A DNA stretch of 64,000 bases, taken from positions 682,001 to 746,000 of the forward strand of contig JAHJHT010000002.1 of assembly GCA_018823835.1 (NCBI GenBank), written 5' to 3'. The position numbers and the translations under genes were made by a program. Below the pieces are notes generated by a model, which made no database searches, was not told the DNA's origin, and worked only from the letters and a program-made list of their open reading frames with translations. Below are positions 11,343 through 20,898 of the stretch, piece by piece. Every line of letters starts with the position of its first letter. Position 1 is the stretch's first letter. This DNA comes from Alphaproteobacteria bacterium (GTDB lineage: Bacteria; Pseudomonadota; Alphaproteobacteria; Rhizobiales; Rhizobiaceae).

Positions 11343-12923
11343 TCAGGAAAGCCTGTAGGCGATCCACACCAATGCGAGTGCGCAAACCCACAGCGCGACG
11401 CGTCCCCAGCGGTTTGCACGCGCCTCGGCCCTGCCGATGGCATCCGTGGTCGTCTTGTCGAAGCGCAGGCCGTGCTCTGCCATGCTGTCGATCTCACGCG
11501 ACAGCCGTTCCGTGCGCGCAGCAAGGTCCGGGGCCTGGCGCGCCAGGGCGAGCAGCGCGTTGGCGCCGTCGCGCGCATCGATCAAGATCCCGCGCGGGCC
11601 GAGATTGCCGGCTATCCAGTCGCCGACGACCGGTTCGGAGGTCTTCCACATGTTGAAGGCCGGATCGAGCGTGCGCGCAACGCCCTCGACCACCACCATG
11701 GTCTTTTGCAGCAGAACCAGCTCCGGCCGCGCCTGCATGTCGAAGAGCTCGGTCACCTCGAAGAGCAGCGTCAGCAGCTTGGCCATCGAGATCGTCTCGG
11801 CCGGCTGTCCGTGGATCGGCTCGCCGATGGCGCGGATGGCCTGAGCGAAGGCGGCGACATTGTGCGTGCGCGGCACATAATCGGCCTCGAAATGCACTTC
11901 TGCGACGCGCAGGTAGTCGCGCGTGATGAAGCCGTAGAGAATCTCGGCGAGGAAGCGTCTCTCCTTCTTGCCAAGCCGGCCGGTGATGCCGAAATCGACC
12001 GCGACGATCGTACCGTCGGCCTCCACGAAGAGGTTTCCCGGATGCATGTCGGCATGGAAGAAGCCGTCGCGCAGCGTGTGGCGCAGGAAGGACTGGACGA
12101 GGTTGGCGGCGATGGCATTGAGGTCGTGGCCGGCGGCGCGCAAGCCCTCGACGTCCGACATCTTGATGCCGTCGATCCATTCGAGCGTCAGGACATCGCG
12201 GCCGGTGCGGACCCAGTCGACCTGCGGCACGCGAAAGCCCGGATCGTCACGTGTGTTCTCGGCAATCTCCGAAAGTGCCGCTGCCTCCAGCCTCAGATCC
12301 ATCTCGATCCTGGTGGTCTGCGCCAGGGTGCGCGCGACCTCGACCGGCTGCAGACGCCGCGAGGCCGGGATGTAGCGCTCCTGCATGCGCGCGGCGAGGA
12401 AGAAGCCTTCGAGGTCGCGGAAGAAGGCACGGCGAACGCCGGGCCGGATGACCTTGACGGCGACCTTCCTGGAGTCGCCATCGTCGCCGACCTCAGCCGT
12501 ATGGACCTGCGCGATGGAAGCGGCCGCAACCGGTTCCCCGAAACTGACGAAGAGATCGTCGAGCGGGCGCCCGAGCGAGCCCTCTATGGCCTCGACCGCC
12601 TGGCTGCGCGGAAAGGTGCCCATCCGGTCCTGCAACTGGGCGAGGTCGAGCGCCATGTCGTTGCCGACGACGTCGGGGCGCGTCGCCAGGAACTGGCCGA
12701 GCTTGACATAGGAGGGGCCAAGCCTGGTCAGCGCGAAGGCAAGCCGGTCGCTCCTGCCGCGGCCGATGGCGCGTGGCCGCGTCAGCAGGCGCGCGAAGCG
12801 CCAGCCAAAACGCGGCAGGCCGGTGAGATCGTCGCCCGGCAGCGCCGCCACGACCCCCTCGCGCACCATGATCCAGCCGGCCCTGAAGAGCCGGAGAGCA
12901 GCGCCCGGGCTGCTCATCGACAT
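11343..12923 (-). CDS. ubiB: UbiB-family ubiquinone biosynthesis kinase-like protein
   Basis: A 526-residue protein kinase-like ATPase needed for coenzyme Q synthesis. It contains the family's KxGQ-type motif (PSYVKLGQFLATRPD), the Ala-rich nucleotide loop GEPVAAASIAQVHTAEV, the catalytic/metal region HADMHPGNLF and VDFGITGRL, and two C-terminal membrane segments (ending GRVALWVCALALVWIAYRL). UbiB does not hydroxylate; it supports the Q-biosynthetic complex. It starts 7 bases after the ubiE stop and is clearly in the same operon. The older name, 2-polyprenylphenol 6-hydroxylase, is misleading. Confidence 0.95.
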   Translation of the reverse strand: MSMSSPGAALRLFRAGWIMVREGVVAALPGDDLTGLPRFGWRFARLLTRPRAIGRGRSDRLAFALTRLGPSYVKLGQFLATRPDVVGNDMALDLAQLQDRMGTFPRSQAVEAIEGSLGRPLDDLFVSFGEPVAAASIAQVHTAEVGDDGDSRKVAVKVIRPGVRRAFFRDLEGFFLAARMQERYIPASRRLQPVEVARTLAQTTRIEMDLRLEAAALSEIAENTRDDPGFRVPQVDWVRTGRDVLTLEWIDGIKMSDVEGLRAAGHDLNAIAANLVQSFLRHTLRDGFFHADMHPGNLFVEADGTIVAVDFGITGRLGKKERRFLAEILYGFITRDYLRVAEVHFEADYVPRTHNVAAFAQAIRAIGEPIHGQPAETISMAKLLTLLFEVTELFDMQARPELVLLQKTMVVVEGVARTLDPAFNMWKTSEPVVGDWIAGNLGPRGILIDARDGANALLALARQAPDLAARTERLSREIDSMAEHGLRFDKTTTDAIGRAEARANRWGRVALWVCALALVWIAYRLS

Positions 12924-12930
12924 ACGTCCG

Positions 12931-13707
12931 TCAAAGCTTCCAGCCCGAATGAAGCGCGGCTATGCCGCCGGCATAGTTGCGGAAGTCGACCCGGCTGAAC
13001 CCGGCCTGCGAGACCATCGCGGCGAACGCCTTCTGGTCGGGAAACTTGCGGATCGATTCGACAAGATAGGAATAGGGTTCGGCGTCGCCGGTCACCGCCT
13101 TTCCGATGCGCGGGATGGCATTGAACGACCATGCTTCGTAGGCGCGGTCGAGCAACGGCATGTCGACGTCGGAAAACTCGAGGCAGAGGAAGCGGCCGCC
13201 CGGCTTCAGGACGCGGAACGCCTCTGCCAGCGCGACATCGATGCGCGGCACGTTGCGGATGCCGAAGGCGATCGTATAGGCGTCGAAGCTCTCGTCGGGA
13301 AAGGGCAGTTCCTCGGCATTGGCCTCGACGAAGTCGGCGTTGGCCTCGAGCCCGCGCTTGACGGCGCGGTCGCGCCCGACGGCGAGCATGGAGCCGTTGA
13401 TGTCGAGCACCGTCGCATGGGCCTGCCGGTCCGAAGCATCGATGATGCGAAAGGCGATGTCGCCGGTGCCGCCGGCGACGTCGAGCACCTTCCAGCCGTC
13501 CCGTCTTGGCGGGTTGAGCCAGCTGACAAGCGCATCCTTCCACAGCCGGTGCATGCCGCCCGACATCAGGTCGTTCATCAGGTCGTAGCGCTTGGCGACC
13601 TTGTGAAACACCTCGTTGACGAGTGGCTGCTTTTCGCCGGCCCCGACGGTGCGGAAACCATAAGAGGTCTCCATGTCCTCAGCGGCAGTGGAACGTTGTT
13701 CTGACAT
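12931..13707 (-). CDS. ubiE: UbiE C-methyltransferase for ubiquinone/menaquinone
   Basis: A SAM-dependent C-methyltransferase of quinone synthesis. Motifs: [20 protein letters not shown], the SAM-binding [30 protein letters not shown] and [10 protein letters not shown]. The product is 258 residues from the ATG at 13707, which fits the family; an ATG eleven codons upstream (13740) is possible but would leave almost no room for a promoter with the divergent add gene. It leads the ubiE-ubiB(-coaBC) transcription unit. Confidence 0.95.
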   Translation of the reverse strand: MSEQRSTAAEDMETSYGFRTVGAGEKQPLVNEVFHKVAKRYDLMNDLMSGGMHRLWKDALVSWLNPPRRDGWKVLDVAGGTGDIAFRIIDASDRQAHATVLDINGSMLAVGRDRAVKRGLEANADFVEANAEELPFPDESFDAYTIAFGIRNVPRIDVALAEAFRVLKPGGRFLCLEFSDVDMPLLDRAYEAWSFNAIPRIGKAVTGDAEPYSYLVESIRKFPDQKAFAAMVSQAGFSRVDFRNYAGGIAALHSGWKL

Positions 13708-13817
13708 TCTCGTATTACCATTCAAAGTCGGCGGGACCATAGCTGATCATATCCGACCGCGCTATGGTCGGGGGCGCGGTGTTCGGCCGCGTCGGGAACG
13801 GGCACAAGGATGACGTA

Positions 13818-14798
13818 ATGCCATTGAAAGCGGAGTTGCACTGCCACATCGAGGGGGCCGCGTCGCCCGATTTCGTCATCGCCCAGGCCCGGAAATACGG
13901 CAGGGACTTCTCGCCTTACATAAAGGATGGCGCCTTCGTCTGGCACGACTTCACCAGCTTCCTGGCTGCCTATGATTTCGCCGCCGACCTTTTGCGCAGC
14001 GAGGAAGACTATGCGCGGCTGGCCGACCACTACCTGACCAGCCTGGCGCGCGACGGCGCGATCTACTCCGAGGTGTTCACCTCGCCCGACCATGCCATCA
14101 AGTCGGGCCTGTCGCCCGCCGCCTACACCAATGCGCTCGGCGAGGGCATGGCGCGCGCCAGGGCCAAGACCGGCATCGAGGGTCGCATGATCGTGACCGG
14201 CGTGCGCCATGTCGGGGTCGAGGCGATCGAGAAGGCGGCGCGCTTCGCTGCACGCTGCGGGCATCCGCTGGTCACCGGCTTCGGCGTCGCCGGCGACGAG
14301 CGCATGGGAGACTTCGAGGACTATGTGAAGGCCTTCGAGATCGCCCGCGAGGCGGGTCTCGGCATCACCATCCATGCCGGCGAGTTGCTGGGCTGGGAAA
14401 GCGTGCAGGCCGCGCTCGACCACATCAGGCCATCGCGCATCGGCCACGGCGTGCGCGCCATCGAGAACCCGGATCTGGTCAAGCGCATCGCCGACGAGGG
14501 CATCGTGCTCGAATGCTGCCCGGGCTCGAACATCGCGCTGAAGGTTTTTCCGAGTTTCGAGGAGCATCCCTTCCCGGCGCTGCGGGCGGCCGGCTGCAAG
14601 GTGACCCTCAATTCCGACGACCCGCCCTATTTCTGGACTTCGCTGAAGCGCGAATACGAGATCGCGGCGGAATATTTCGGCATGGACGAAAAGGCGCTTC
14701 TCGGTGTCACACGGACCGCCATCGAAGCGGCCTTCGTCGACAAGAAGACCAGGGCCGAGTTGCTGGCCCGCCTGAAGACCCCGGCCGGCGGCCGCTAG
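13818..14798 (+). CDS. add: adenosine deaminase
   Basis: Converts adenosine to inosine in purine salvage. Zinc ligands and catalytic residues are visible: HCHIEGAASPDF near the N-terminus, HAGE (the conserved His and Glu near residue 190), SRIGHGVRAI and the C-terminal NSDDPPYF. An open frame exists from 13764 but the ATG at 13818 has an AAGGATG ribosome site and begins at the usual MPLKAELHCH. The 326 residues are normal. It lies beside upp and convergent to a nucleoside uptake and phosphorolysis operon, so adenosine is probably one of the imported substrates. Confidence 0.94.
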   Translation: MPLKAELHCHIEGAASPDFVIAQARKYGRDFSPYIKDGAFVWHDFTSFLAAYDFAADLLRSEEDYARLADHYLTSLARDGAIYSEVFTSPDHAIKSGLSPAAYTNALGEGMARARAKTGIEGRMIVTGVRHVGVEAIEKAARFAARCGHPLVTGFGVAGDERMGDFEDYVKAFEIAREAGLGITIHAGELLGWESVQAALDHIRPSRIGHGVRAIENPDLVKRIADEGIVLECCPGSNIALKVFPSFEEHPFPALRAAGCKVTLNSDDPPYFWTSLKREYEIAAEYFGMDEKALLGVTRTAIEAAFVDKKTRAELLARLKTPAGGR

Positions 14799-14904
14799 GG
14801 CCTCACACACCGACAAAACTGTGGTCGATGGCGGTCCGGACGTTTCTTGCCCGCGCCAGACCCGATAGGGTGCTCCGCAAGATCTGAATTCAGGAGCAGA
14901 CACC

Positions 14905-15534
14905 ATGCAGGGCGTCACCGTCGTCGACCATCCGCTTGTCCAGCACAAGCTCACCATCATGCGCGACAAGCAGACGTCGACCGCGAGCTTCCGCCGGCTG
15001 CTGCGCGAGATCTCGCTGCTGCTCGGCTACGAGGTAACGCGCAACCTCGAACTGACGACCAAGACGATCGAGACGCCGATCCAGACGATGCAGGCGCCGA
15101 CGCTGGAGGGCAAGAAACTGGTGTTCGCCTCCGTCCTGCGCGCCGGCAACGGCCTGCTGGAAGGACTGCTCGACCTGGTGCCCGCCGCGCGCGTGGCGCA
15201 TATCGGGCTTTACCGCGACCACGAGACGCTGGAAGCGGTGGAGTATTTCTTCAAGGCGCCGAGCGACCTTGCCGACCGGCTGGTGATCGTCGTCGATCCC
15301 ATGCTGGCAACGGCGAATTCGGCCATCGCGGCGATCGACAAGCTGAAGGAACGCGGCGCCACCAACCTGCGCTTCCTCTGCCTGCTGGCGGCGCCGGAAG
15401 GCATCGCCCGCTTCACGGCGGCGCATCCCGACGTGCCGGTCTTCACCGCCTCGATCGACGAAAAGCTCAACGAGAAGGGCTATATCATTCCGGGCCTGGG
15501 CGACGCCGGGGATCGCCTCTACGGCACCAAGTAG
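14905..15534 (+). CDS. upp: uracil phosphoribosyltransferase
   Basis: Salvages uracil to UMP with PRPP. The 209-residue protein shows the family start ([19 protein letters not shown]), [18 protein letters not shown], the PRPP-binding [11 protein letters not shown] and the uracil-binding tail [13 protein letters not shown]. An AGGAGC ribosome site precedes the ATG. Uracil freed by the nearby deoA/cdd pathway would be its substrate, which fits a pyrimidine salvage neighbourhood. Confidence 0.96.
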   Translation: MQGVTVVDHPLVQHKLTIMRDKQTSTASFRRLLREISLLLGYEVTRNLELTTKTIETPIQTMQAPTLEGKKLVFASVLRAGNGLLEGLLDLVPAARVAHIGLYRDHETLEAVEYFFKAPSDLADRLVIVVDPMLATANSAIAAIDKLKERGATNLRFLCLLAAPEGIARFTAAHPDVPVFTASIDEKLNEKGYIIPGLGDAGDRLYGTK

Positions 15535-15632
15535 CCGTTTACCAGCCGTTCACCGCGTTGCCATTCGCCGCCGCTTTTTAAGGTCGCGCACACCATGGCG
15601 CGGCTATGGTCAGAGCCTGAAGGGGCAAGGCC

Positions 15633-16196
15633 ATGCTGCGCAAACTCTTGATTCTCGGTATTTGCGCCGGTTCGTCGGCGTCGATCCCGATTCTCTACCA
15701 GTCGAACCCGGAAGCCGTCGATCATCTGCTGCGCTCGGCGCTGCAGCAGGAAGCCGAGTTCGACATATCGAGCGCCGAAATCAACGTGGTGCGCCCGGTC
15801 GCGCCGGTGCCGGAGCGCATGCTCGGCCGCAAGGTTCAGATCCAGGTCGGACCGCATGGTCACTTCACCGCCGATTTCAGGCTGAACGGCCGCAATGTCG
15901 GCGCGATCATCGACACGGGCGCCACGCTGGTCGCCATCAACGCGTCGACTGCGAGGCGCATCGGCATCGCGCTGACGCCGCGCGACTTCAAGTACACGGT
16001 CAACACGGCCAACGGAAAGGCGCGCGCCGCAAGCGCGATGATCGACCGCCTGCAGATCGGCCGCATCAGCATCGAGGACGTCAAGGCCGTGGTGCTCGAC
16101 GATTCGGCGCTGTCGGGCACGCTGATCGGCGCCAGCTTCCTCAACCGGCTGGCAAAATACCAGGTCGAGGACGGCGCGCTGCTGCTCGTGCAGTAG
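15633..16196 (+). CDS. TIGR02281-type retropepsin-like aspartic protease, membrane-anchored
   Basis: A 187-residue protein with a hydrophobic N-terminal anchor (about residues 4-21) followed by a single aspartyl-protease domain. The active-site motif is IIDTGATLVAIN with D94-T95-G96, followed by a retropepsin-like fold (AASAMIDRLQIGRISIEDVKAVVL and GTLIGASFLNRL). Such clan AA enzymes act as dimers, each chain giving one Asp. The natural substrate is unknown; the location suggests the periplasmic side. It ends four bases before the convergent deoA stop. Confidence 0.85.
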   Translation: MLRKLLILGICAGSSASIPILYQSNPEAVDHLLRSALQQEAEFDISSAEINVVRPVAPVPERMLGRKVQIQVGPHGHFTADFRLNGRNVGAIIDTGATLVAINASTARRIGIALTPRDFKYTVNTANGKARAASAMIDRLQIGRISIEDVKAVVLDDSALSGTLIGASFLNRLAKYQVEDGALLLVQ

Positions 16197-16199
16197 CGG

Positions 16200-17519
16200 T
16201 CAGGCGGTGGGCGCGATGCGCCGGATGACCGCCTTCTGCGTCGGCGGCCGCGCATCGGACACGGCATAGGCGGACCGGACCGCCTCGGCGGCCCGCTGGG
16301 CGTCATCCTCAGAACGGGCATGGACAAGGGCAAGCGCCTCGCCCTTCACGACTTCCGATCCGACCGGCATCAGCCGCGTCAGCCCGACCGAGTGATCGAT
16401 CACGTCGTCCGGCCGCGTCCTTCCGCCGCCAAGCGCAACGACGGCCAACCCGATGTCGCGGGTGGCGATCCCGCCGACGCGGCCGCCGGCGTCGGCCTCG
16501 ACCGCGAGTTCGACCGGAGCCTTGGGCAGATAGCGCGCGGCATTCTCGACGAAATTGGCGGGGCCCCCGAGCGCCGACACCATGCGGCCGAAACATTCCG
16601 CCGCGCGGCCCGATTCCAGTGCTTCGGTCGCCTGCTCGGTGCCCTCCCTGGATGAGGCGGCGATTCCCGCCGAGACGAGCATTTCGGTCGCCAGCGCCAG
16701 AGTTACCTCGAGCAGCCGCTTGTCGCGCCACTTCCCGGTCAGGAAATCGACGGCGTTGTGGACCTCGACGGCATTGCCGGCGGCCGAGGCCAGCGGCTCG
16801 TTCATGCCGGTGATCAGCGCCGAGGTGCGCAGCCCGGCGCCGTTCGCCACCTCGACGAGGCTGGTGGCGAGTTCCGTGGCGTCGCGGCTCCTGGCCATGA
16901 AGGCGCCGTTGCCGAGCTTGACGTCGAGCACCAGCGACTGCAGTCCGGCTGCGAGCTTCTTCGACAGGATGGAGGCTGTGATCAGCGGCACGGACTCGAC
17001 AGTCGCGGTGACGTCGCGGATCGAGTAGAAACGCTTGTCGGCGGGCGCCAATGCTGCGGTCTGGCCGATGATGGCGCAGCCGGTATCGAGCACTGCCTTG
17101 CGGAACAGCGCATTGTCGGGCTGGCTGACATAGCCCGGAATGGAATCCATCTTGTCGAGCGTTCCGCCGGTGTGGCCGAGGCCGCGTCCCGAGATCATCG
17201 GCACATAGGCGCCGCAGGCGGCGACGATGGGCGCCAGCATCAGCGAGACATTGTCGCCGACACCGCCCGTCGAGTGCTTGTCGGTGACCGGGCCGGGCAG
17301 GTCCGACCAGTCGAGGACCTCGCCGGAATCGCGCATGGCCAACGTCAGCGCGACAGCCTCGTCACGCGACATGCCGTTGAAGAAGACGGCCATGGCAAAT
17401 GCCGCGACCTGTCCTTCGGATACCTTGCCCGTCGCGATGCCGCCGACGAAGGCTGCGATGTCATCCGCCGGGAGCGGCTGGCCGTCGCGCTTCCTGCGGA
17501 TGATTTCCTGCGGCAGCAT
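16200..17519 (-). CDS. deoA: thymidine phosphorylase
   Basis: Splits thymidine/deoxyuridine to base and deoxyribose-1-phosphate. The 439 residues include LPQEIIRRKRDGQPL at the start, the phosphate-binding KHSTGGVGDNVSLML, GRGLGHTGGTLDKM and the C-terminal barrel-sandwich domain (LGGGRTRPDDVIDHSVGLT). It is the last gene of the nucleoside operon, 68 bases after the purine nucleoside phosphorylase gene. The uracil or thymine it frees links to upp. Confidence 0.95.
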   Translation of the reverse strand: MLPQEIIRRKRDGQPLPADDIAAFVGGIATGKVSEGQVAAFAMAVFFNGMSRDEAVALTLAMRDSGEVLDWSDLPGPVTDKHSTGGVGDNVSLMLAPIVAACGAYVPMISGRGLGHTGGTLDKMDSIPGYVSQPDNALFRKAVLDTGCAIIGQTAALAPADKRFYSIRDVTATVESVPLITASILSKKLAAGLQSLVLDVKLGNGAFMARSRDATELATSLVEVANGAGLRTSALITGMNEPLASAAGNAVEVHNAVDFLTGKWRDKRLLEVTLALATEMLVSAGIAASSREGTEQATEALESGRAAECFGRMVSALGGPANFVENAARYLPKAPVELAVEADAGGRVGGIATRDIGLAVVALGGGRTRPDDVIDHSVGLTRLMPVGSEVVKGEALALVHARSEDDAQRAAEAVRSAYAVSDARPPTQKAVIRRIAPTA

Positions 17520-17587
17520 CGGTCTATCTCCGGACGGACCGTGACGATTGCGTCACGCCGGTTGGCCGTCGCTGCGGCAAGCGGGGT

Positions 17588-18394
17588 TCAGTCATCGAAG
17601 AGCCCTTCGCGCAGCACGTGCTTCAGCACCTTGGACAACTGCCGGCCGCCAAGCGGCGCGACGTCCTTCGTCTCGTCGTGCGAGAGTTCGCCTCCAGTCA
17701 TGCCGGCGCCGAGATTGGTAATGACCGAGCAGGCCGCAACCCGCAGGCCGAGGAAGCGCGCAAGGATGACTTCGGGGACGGTCGACATGCCGACGGCGTC
17801 GGCGCCCATTACGCGGGCCATGCGAATCTCGGCCGGGGTCTCGAAGGAGGGACCCGAAAACCACATGTAGACGCCCTGGTGCAACGACGTCCCGGTGGCT
17901 GCCGCCGCCTTCTTCAGCGCGGCGCTCAGCCGGGCGTCATAGGCCTCGGTCATGCCGACGAAGCGCCGCTCGCTCGGTTCGCCGAAGAGCGGGTTGCTAC
18001 CGGAGAAATTGATGTGGTCGGTGATCAGCATGACCGAACCGGCGGGCATCTCCGGCTTCAGCGAACCCGCCGCGTTGGTGAGGATCAGCTTGCCGATGCC
18101 TATGCCGGCCAACGTCTCGAGTACCGGGCGCATGACGGCAGCGTCGCCGTGCTCATAATAGTGAGCCCGCCCGGCGAGCAGCAGCACCGGCCGGCCGGCC
18201 AGGGTGCCCGCAACGACTTCGCCGGCGTGGCCAGTCACGCCGCTTTGCGGAAAGCCCGGCAGGTCGCCATAGGGGATGCGAACCGCATCCTCGACCTCGG
18301 CCGCCATGGGGCCGAGGCCCGAACCGAGGACGATCGCCAGTTCCGGCGCCAGGCCGTTGAGCTTCTCGACCAGAACGTCTTCGGCGTTGGTCAT
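17588..18394 (-). CDS. punA: purine nucleoside phosphorylase (trimeric, class I)
   Basis: Phosphorolyses inosine/guanosine to base and ribose-1-phosphate. The 268-residue sequence has LAIVLGSGLGPMAAEVEDAV, the phosphate-loop segment VLLLAGRAHYYEHGD, LTNAAGSLKPEM and VGMSTVPEVILARFLGLRV, which identify the PNP/MTAP trimeric family rather than hexameric DeoD. Its ATG overlaps the cdd stop by four bases. The symbol punA is used by analogy; deoD or xapA are sometimes used for such genes. Confidence 0.93.
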   Translation of the reverse strand: MTNAEDVLVEKLNGLAPELAIVLGSGLGPMAAEVEDAVRIPYGDLPGFPQSGVTGHAGEVVAGTLAGRPVLLLAGRAHYYEHGDAAVMRPVLETLAGIGIGKLILTNAAGSLKPEMPAGSVMLITDHINFSGSNPLFGEPSERRFVGMTEAYDARLSAALKKAAAATGTSLHQGVYMWFSGPSFETPAEIRMARVMGADAVGMSTVPEVILARFLGLRVAACSVITNLGAGMTGGELSHDETKDVAPLGGRQLSKVLKHVLREGLFDD

Positions 18395-18783
18395 TTCAGA
18401 ATGTCCCCCGCAAACCCGTAGGGCAGCATCGCGCCCATCGTGACGGTCTCGACGACGCCGCTCTCGTCACAGAGGAAGAGCTTCGTATCCGGCCGCGCGA
18501 ATTCGGCGAGGCGCTGCCGGCATCCGCCGCACGGCGTTATGCGCGCCATGCGTTCCGCGGTTACCGCGATCTCGGTGATCTCGCCACCGCCGCCCATGAT
18601 GTAGTGGCCGAGCGCCGTGGTCTCGGCGCACCAGCCCTCGGGATAGGAGGCAACCTCGATGTTGGCGCCGGAGAAGATCTTTCCGTCGGCGGTGCGGAGC
18701 GCCGCGCCGACCGGGAATTTCGAATAGGGGGCATAGGCCTTGGCCATCGCGGCCTGCGCCGCGAGGAACAGATCGTGCGCCAT
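18391..18783 (-). CDS. cdd: cytidine deaminase
   Basis: Deaminates cytidine and deoxycytidine to uridine forms. The 130-residue protein has the zinc site CAETTALGHYI (Cys and catalytic Glu) and PCGGCRQRL (two Cys ligands), the all-cysteine homotetrameric type. It begins MAHDLFLAAQAAMAKAYAPY at the ATG at 18783; a longer open frame upstream in the same phase is only the shadow of the preceding permease gene. It is three bases from the upstream permease stop, in the middle of the nucleoside operon. Confidence 0.95.
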   Translation of the reverse strand: MAHDLFLAAQAAMAKAYAPYSKFPVGAALRTADGKIFSGANIEVASYPEGWCAETTALGHYIMGGGGEITEIAVTAERMARITPCGGCRQRLAEFARPDTKLFLCDESGVVETVTMGAMLPYGFAGDILK

Positions 18784-18785
18784 GA

Positions 18786-19757
18786 CTACCGCTCTTTCAC
18801 ATAGGGCACGCCGCCGGCGCGCGGGGGGATCGCCTTGCCGATGAAACCGGCGAGCAGGATCACCGTCAGGATATAGGGCAGCGCCTGCATGAGCTGTACC
18901 GGGACCTTGCCGACGAGAGGCAGGGGCGTGCCCTGCAGACGGATCGCCAGCGCATCGAGGAACCCGAACAGCAGGCATGCGAACATTGCCGGCACCGGCT
19001 TCCACTTGGCGAAGATAAGCGCGGCGAGCGCGATGTAGCCGCGTCCGGCGGTCATGTCCTTGACGAAGCCGGCATTCTGCGAGAGCGCCATGTAGCAGCC
19101 GGCAATGCCGGTGAGGATGCCGGTGCAGATGACGGCGCGATAGCGCAGCCAGGCGACCGAGATGCCGGCCGTATCGACGGCAGCCGGGTTCTCGCCGACG
19201 GCGCGCAGCCTGAGCCCGAAGCGCGTCCTGAACAGCACCCACCAGGTGAAGGGGACAGCGAGAAAGGCGACGTAGGCAAGCAGGCTGTGACCCGACAACA
19301 GGCCCGAATAGAGCTGGCCGATGACAGGCACGTCGCGCAGGGCATCGGCGCCGGGCAGCGTGATCGAACCGAAGCGCGCCTCTGGGGGCAGCGAGGGCGT
19401 ACGGCCGCCCTGGTTGAACCAGGCCTGGCCCAGAATGATGGTGGAGCCGGCGGCGATGAAGTTGATGGCGACGCCCGAGACGATCTGGTTGCCGCGGTGG
19501 GTGATCGAGGCGAAGCCGTGCACCAGCGAAAGCATGACGGATATCAGCATGCCTATTCCGAGCCCGATCCAGGCCGACTGGAAGACGGCGGCCGCCGCCG
19601 CGCCGGCAAAGGCGCCGGCCAGCATCTTGCCCTCCAGCCCGATGTCGAAGACGCCCGAGCGCTCTGAATAGAGGCCCGCCAGGCAGGCGAGCAGAAGGGG
19701 CACCGAGACCCGGATGGTCGAGTTGCCTATGTTGATCAGCGTATCGACGAATTCCAT
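18786..19757 (-). CDS. nucleoside-type ABC transporter permease (second of pair)
   Basis: A 323-residue inner-membrane permease of the BPD_transp_2 family, with eight or more hydrophobic segments. FDIGLEGKMLAGAFAGA, the family's ammonium/branched-chain-type signature, is followed by THRGNQIVSGVAINFIAAG and the coupling-loop region RTRFGLRLRAVGENPAAVDT. BMP-linked permeases of this type import nucleosides. The ATG at 19757 is one base from the stop of the first permease. Gene order with cdd, PNP and deoA strongly supports nucleoside uptake. Confidence 0.9.
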   Translation of the reverse strand: MEFVDTLINIGNSTIRVSVPLLLACLAGLYSERSGVFDIGLEGKMLAGAFAGAAAAAVFQSAWIGLGIGMLISVMLSLVHGFASITHRGNQIVSGVAINFIAAGSTIILGQAWFNQGGRTPSLPPEARFGSITLPGADALRDVPVIGQLYSGLLSGHSLLAYVAFLAVPFTWWVLFRTRFGLRLRAVGENPAAVDTAGISVAWLRYRAVICTGILTGIAGCYMALSQNAGFVKDMTAGRGYIALAALIFAKWKPVPAMFACLLFGFLDALAIRLQGTPLPLVGKVPVQLMQALPYILTVILLAGFIGKAIPPRAGGVPYVKER

Positions 19758-19758
19758 C

Positions 19759-20898
19759 TCAGGCGCGCTCCCCTTTGGCGGCCATGCTGACCGAGCGGGG
19801 ACTGAGGCTGGCGAAGATCGTCTGCACCGTCGGGCGGAACAGGTGTTCGAGCGCGCCGGCAAACAGGATCACCAGTCCCTGGATGATGACGATCATGTCG
19901 CGCGAGATGGCCGGCATCTCGAAGGCGAGTTCGGCGCCGCCCTGGTAGAGCATGCCGAACAGGATGGCTGCTGGCACGATGCCGGCCGGATGCGAGCGCC
20001 CCATGAGGGCGACCGCGATGCCGACGAAGCCGGCACCCGACACAAAGTCGAGCGACACATTGTGCTGGTCGCCCATGATCGGGTTCAGCGCCATCATGCC
20101 GGCCAGGGCGCCGGAAATCATCATCGTGATGATGATGATGCGGGTCTCCGAAATGCCGGCGTAGCGCGCCGCCTTGGGGCTGAAGCCATAGGTGCGGATC
20201 TCGTAACCAAGCTTGGTGCGCCAGATGATCGCCCAGACGACGACCGCCATCACGAGTGCCAGGATGAAGGACAGGTTGAAGGGAACCGATGGCCGCACCG
20301 TCAGGCCGAAGGGCTCGAGCAGGAAGCCGATCTTTGGCAGTTGCGCGCCTTCGGCAAGCTGCCGGGTCTGCGGTGCCATCGCGCCGCGCGGCTTGAGCGG
20401 CCCGACCAGCAGGTAGACCATGGCGCTGGCCGCGATGAAGTTGAACATTATGGTGGTGATGACGATGTGCGAGCCGCGCCTGGCCTGCAGATAGGCCGGG
20501 ATCAGCGCCCAGAGCGCGCCGACGGCGGCCGCGGCCAGGATGGCGACCGGGAAGGTCAGCCACCAGGGCAGCACATGGTCGAAGGCGAGGCAGACCACGC
20601 CGACACCGAGGCCGGCAATGTAAGCTTGGCCTTCGCCGCCGATGTTGAACAGCCCGCAATGGAACGCGACGGCGACGGCGAGCCCGGTGAAGATGAAGTT
20701 GGTGGCGTAGTAGAGCGTGTAGGCGATGCCCTGGCCGCTGCCAAAGGCGCCGTCGACGAGGATGACGGCGGCGTGGAACGGGTTCTCGCCGACCAGCAGG
20801 ACGACGAGGCCGGCAACCGCGAAGGCGACCAGCAGATTGATCAGCGGGATCAGCCCGTAATCGGCCCAGCCGGGAAGTTTTGCGTAGGGGGTGCTCAT
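19759..20898 (-). CDS. nucleoside-type ABC transporter permease (first of pair)
   Basis: A 379-residue permease with about ten membrane segments, homologous to YufP/NupP. The core signature FNIGGEGQAYIAGLGVGVV and the coupling segment RTKLGYEIRTYGFSPKAARY are present. The ATG at 20898 overlaps the isochorismatase-like stop by four bases. A longer same-phase frame extends upstream to 21390, but this part is only a shadow of the isochorismatase gene. It forms a heterodimer with the next permease. Confidence 0.9.
   Translation of the reverse strand: MSTPYAKLPGWADYGLIPLINLLVAFAVAGLVVLLVGENPFHAAVILVDGAFGSGQGIAYTLYYATNFIFTGLAVAVAFHCGLFNIGGEGQAYIAGLGVGVVCLAFDHVLPWWLTFPVAILAAAAVGALWALIPAYLQARRGSHIVITTIMFNFIAASAMVYLLVGPLKPRGAMAPQTRQLAEGAQLPKIGFLLEPFGLTVRPSVPFNLSFILALVMAVVVWAIIWRTKLGYEIRTYGFSPKAARYAGISETRIIIITMMISGALAGMMALNPIMGDQHNVSLDFVSGAGFVGIAVALMGRSHPAGIVPAAILFGMLYQGGAELAFEMPAISRDMIVIIQGLVILFAGALEHLFRPTVQTIFASLSPRSVSMAAKGERA

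Noticed and set aside
10908..12998. Plus-strand open frame of 696 codons opposite coaBC and ubiB
   Set aside because: Antisense shadow; no ribosome site or family motif, and both minus-strand genes are complete.
20110..20145. ATC/GATG-rich palindromic tract as a regulatory repeat
   Set aside because: It lies within the permease frame and simply codes consecutive Ile and Met in a membrane helix.
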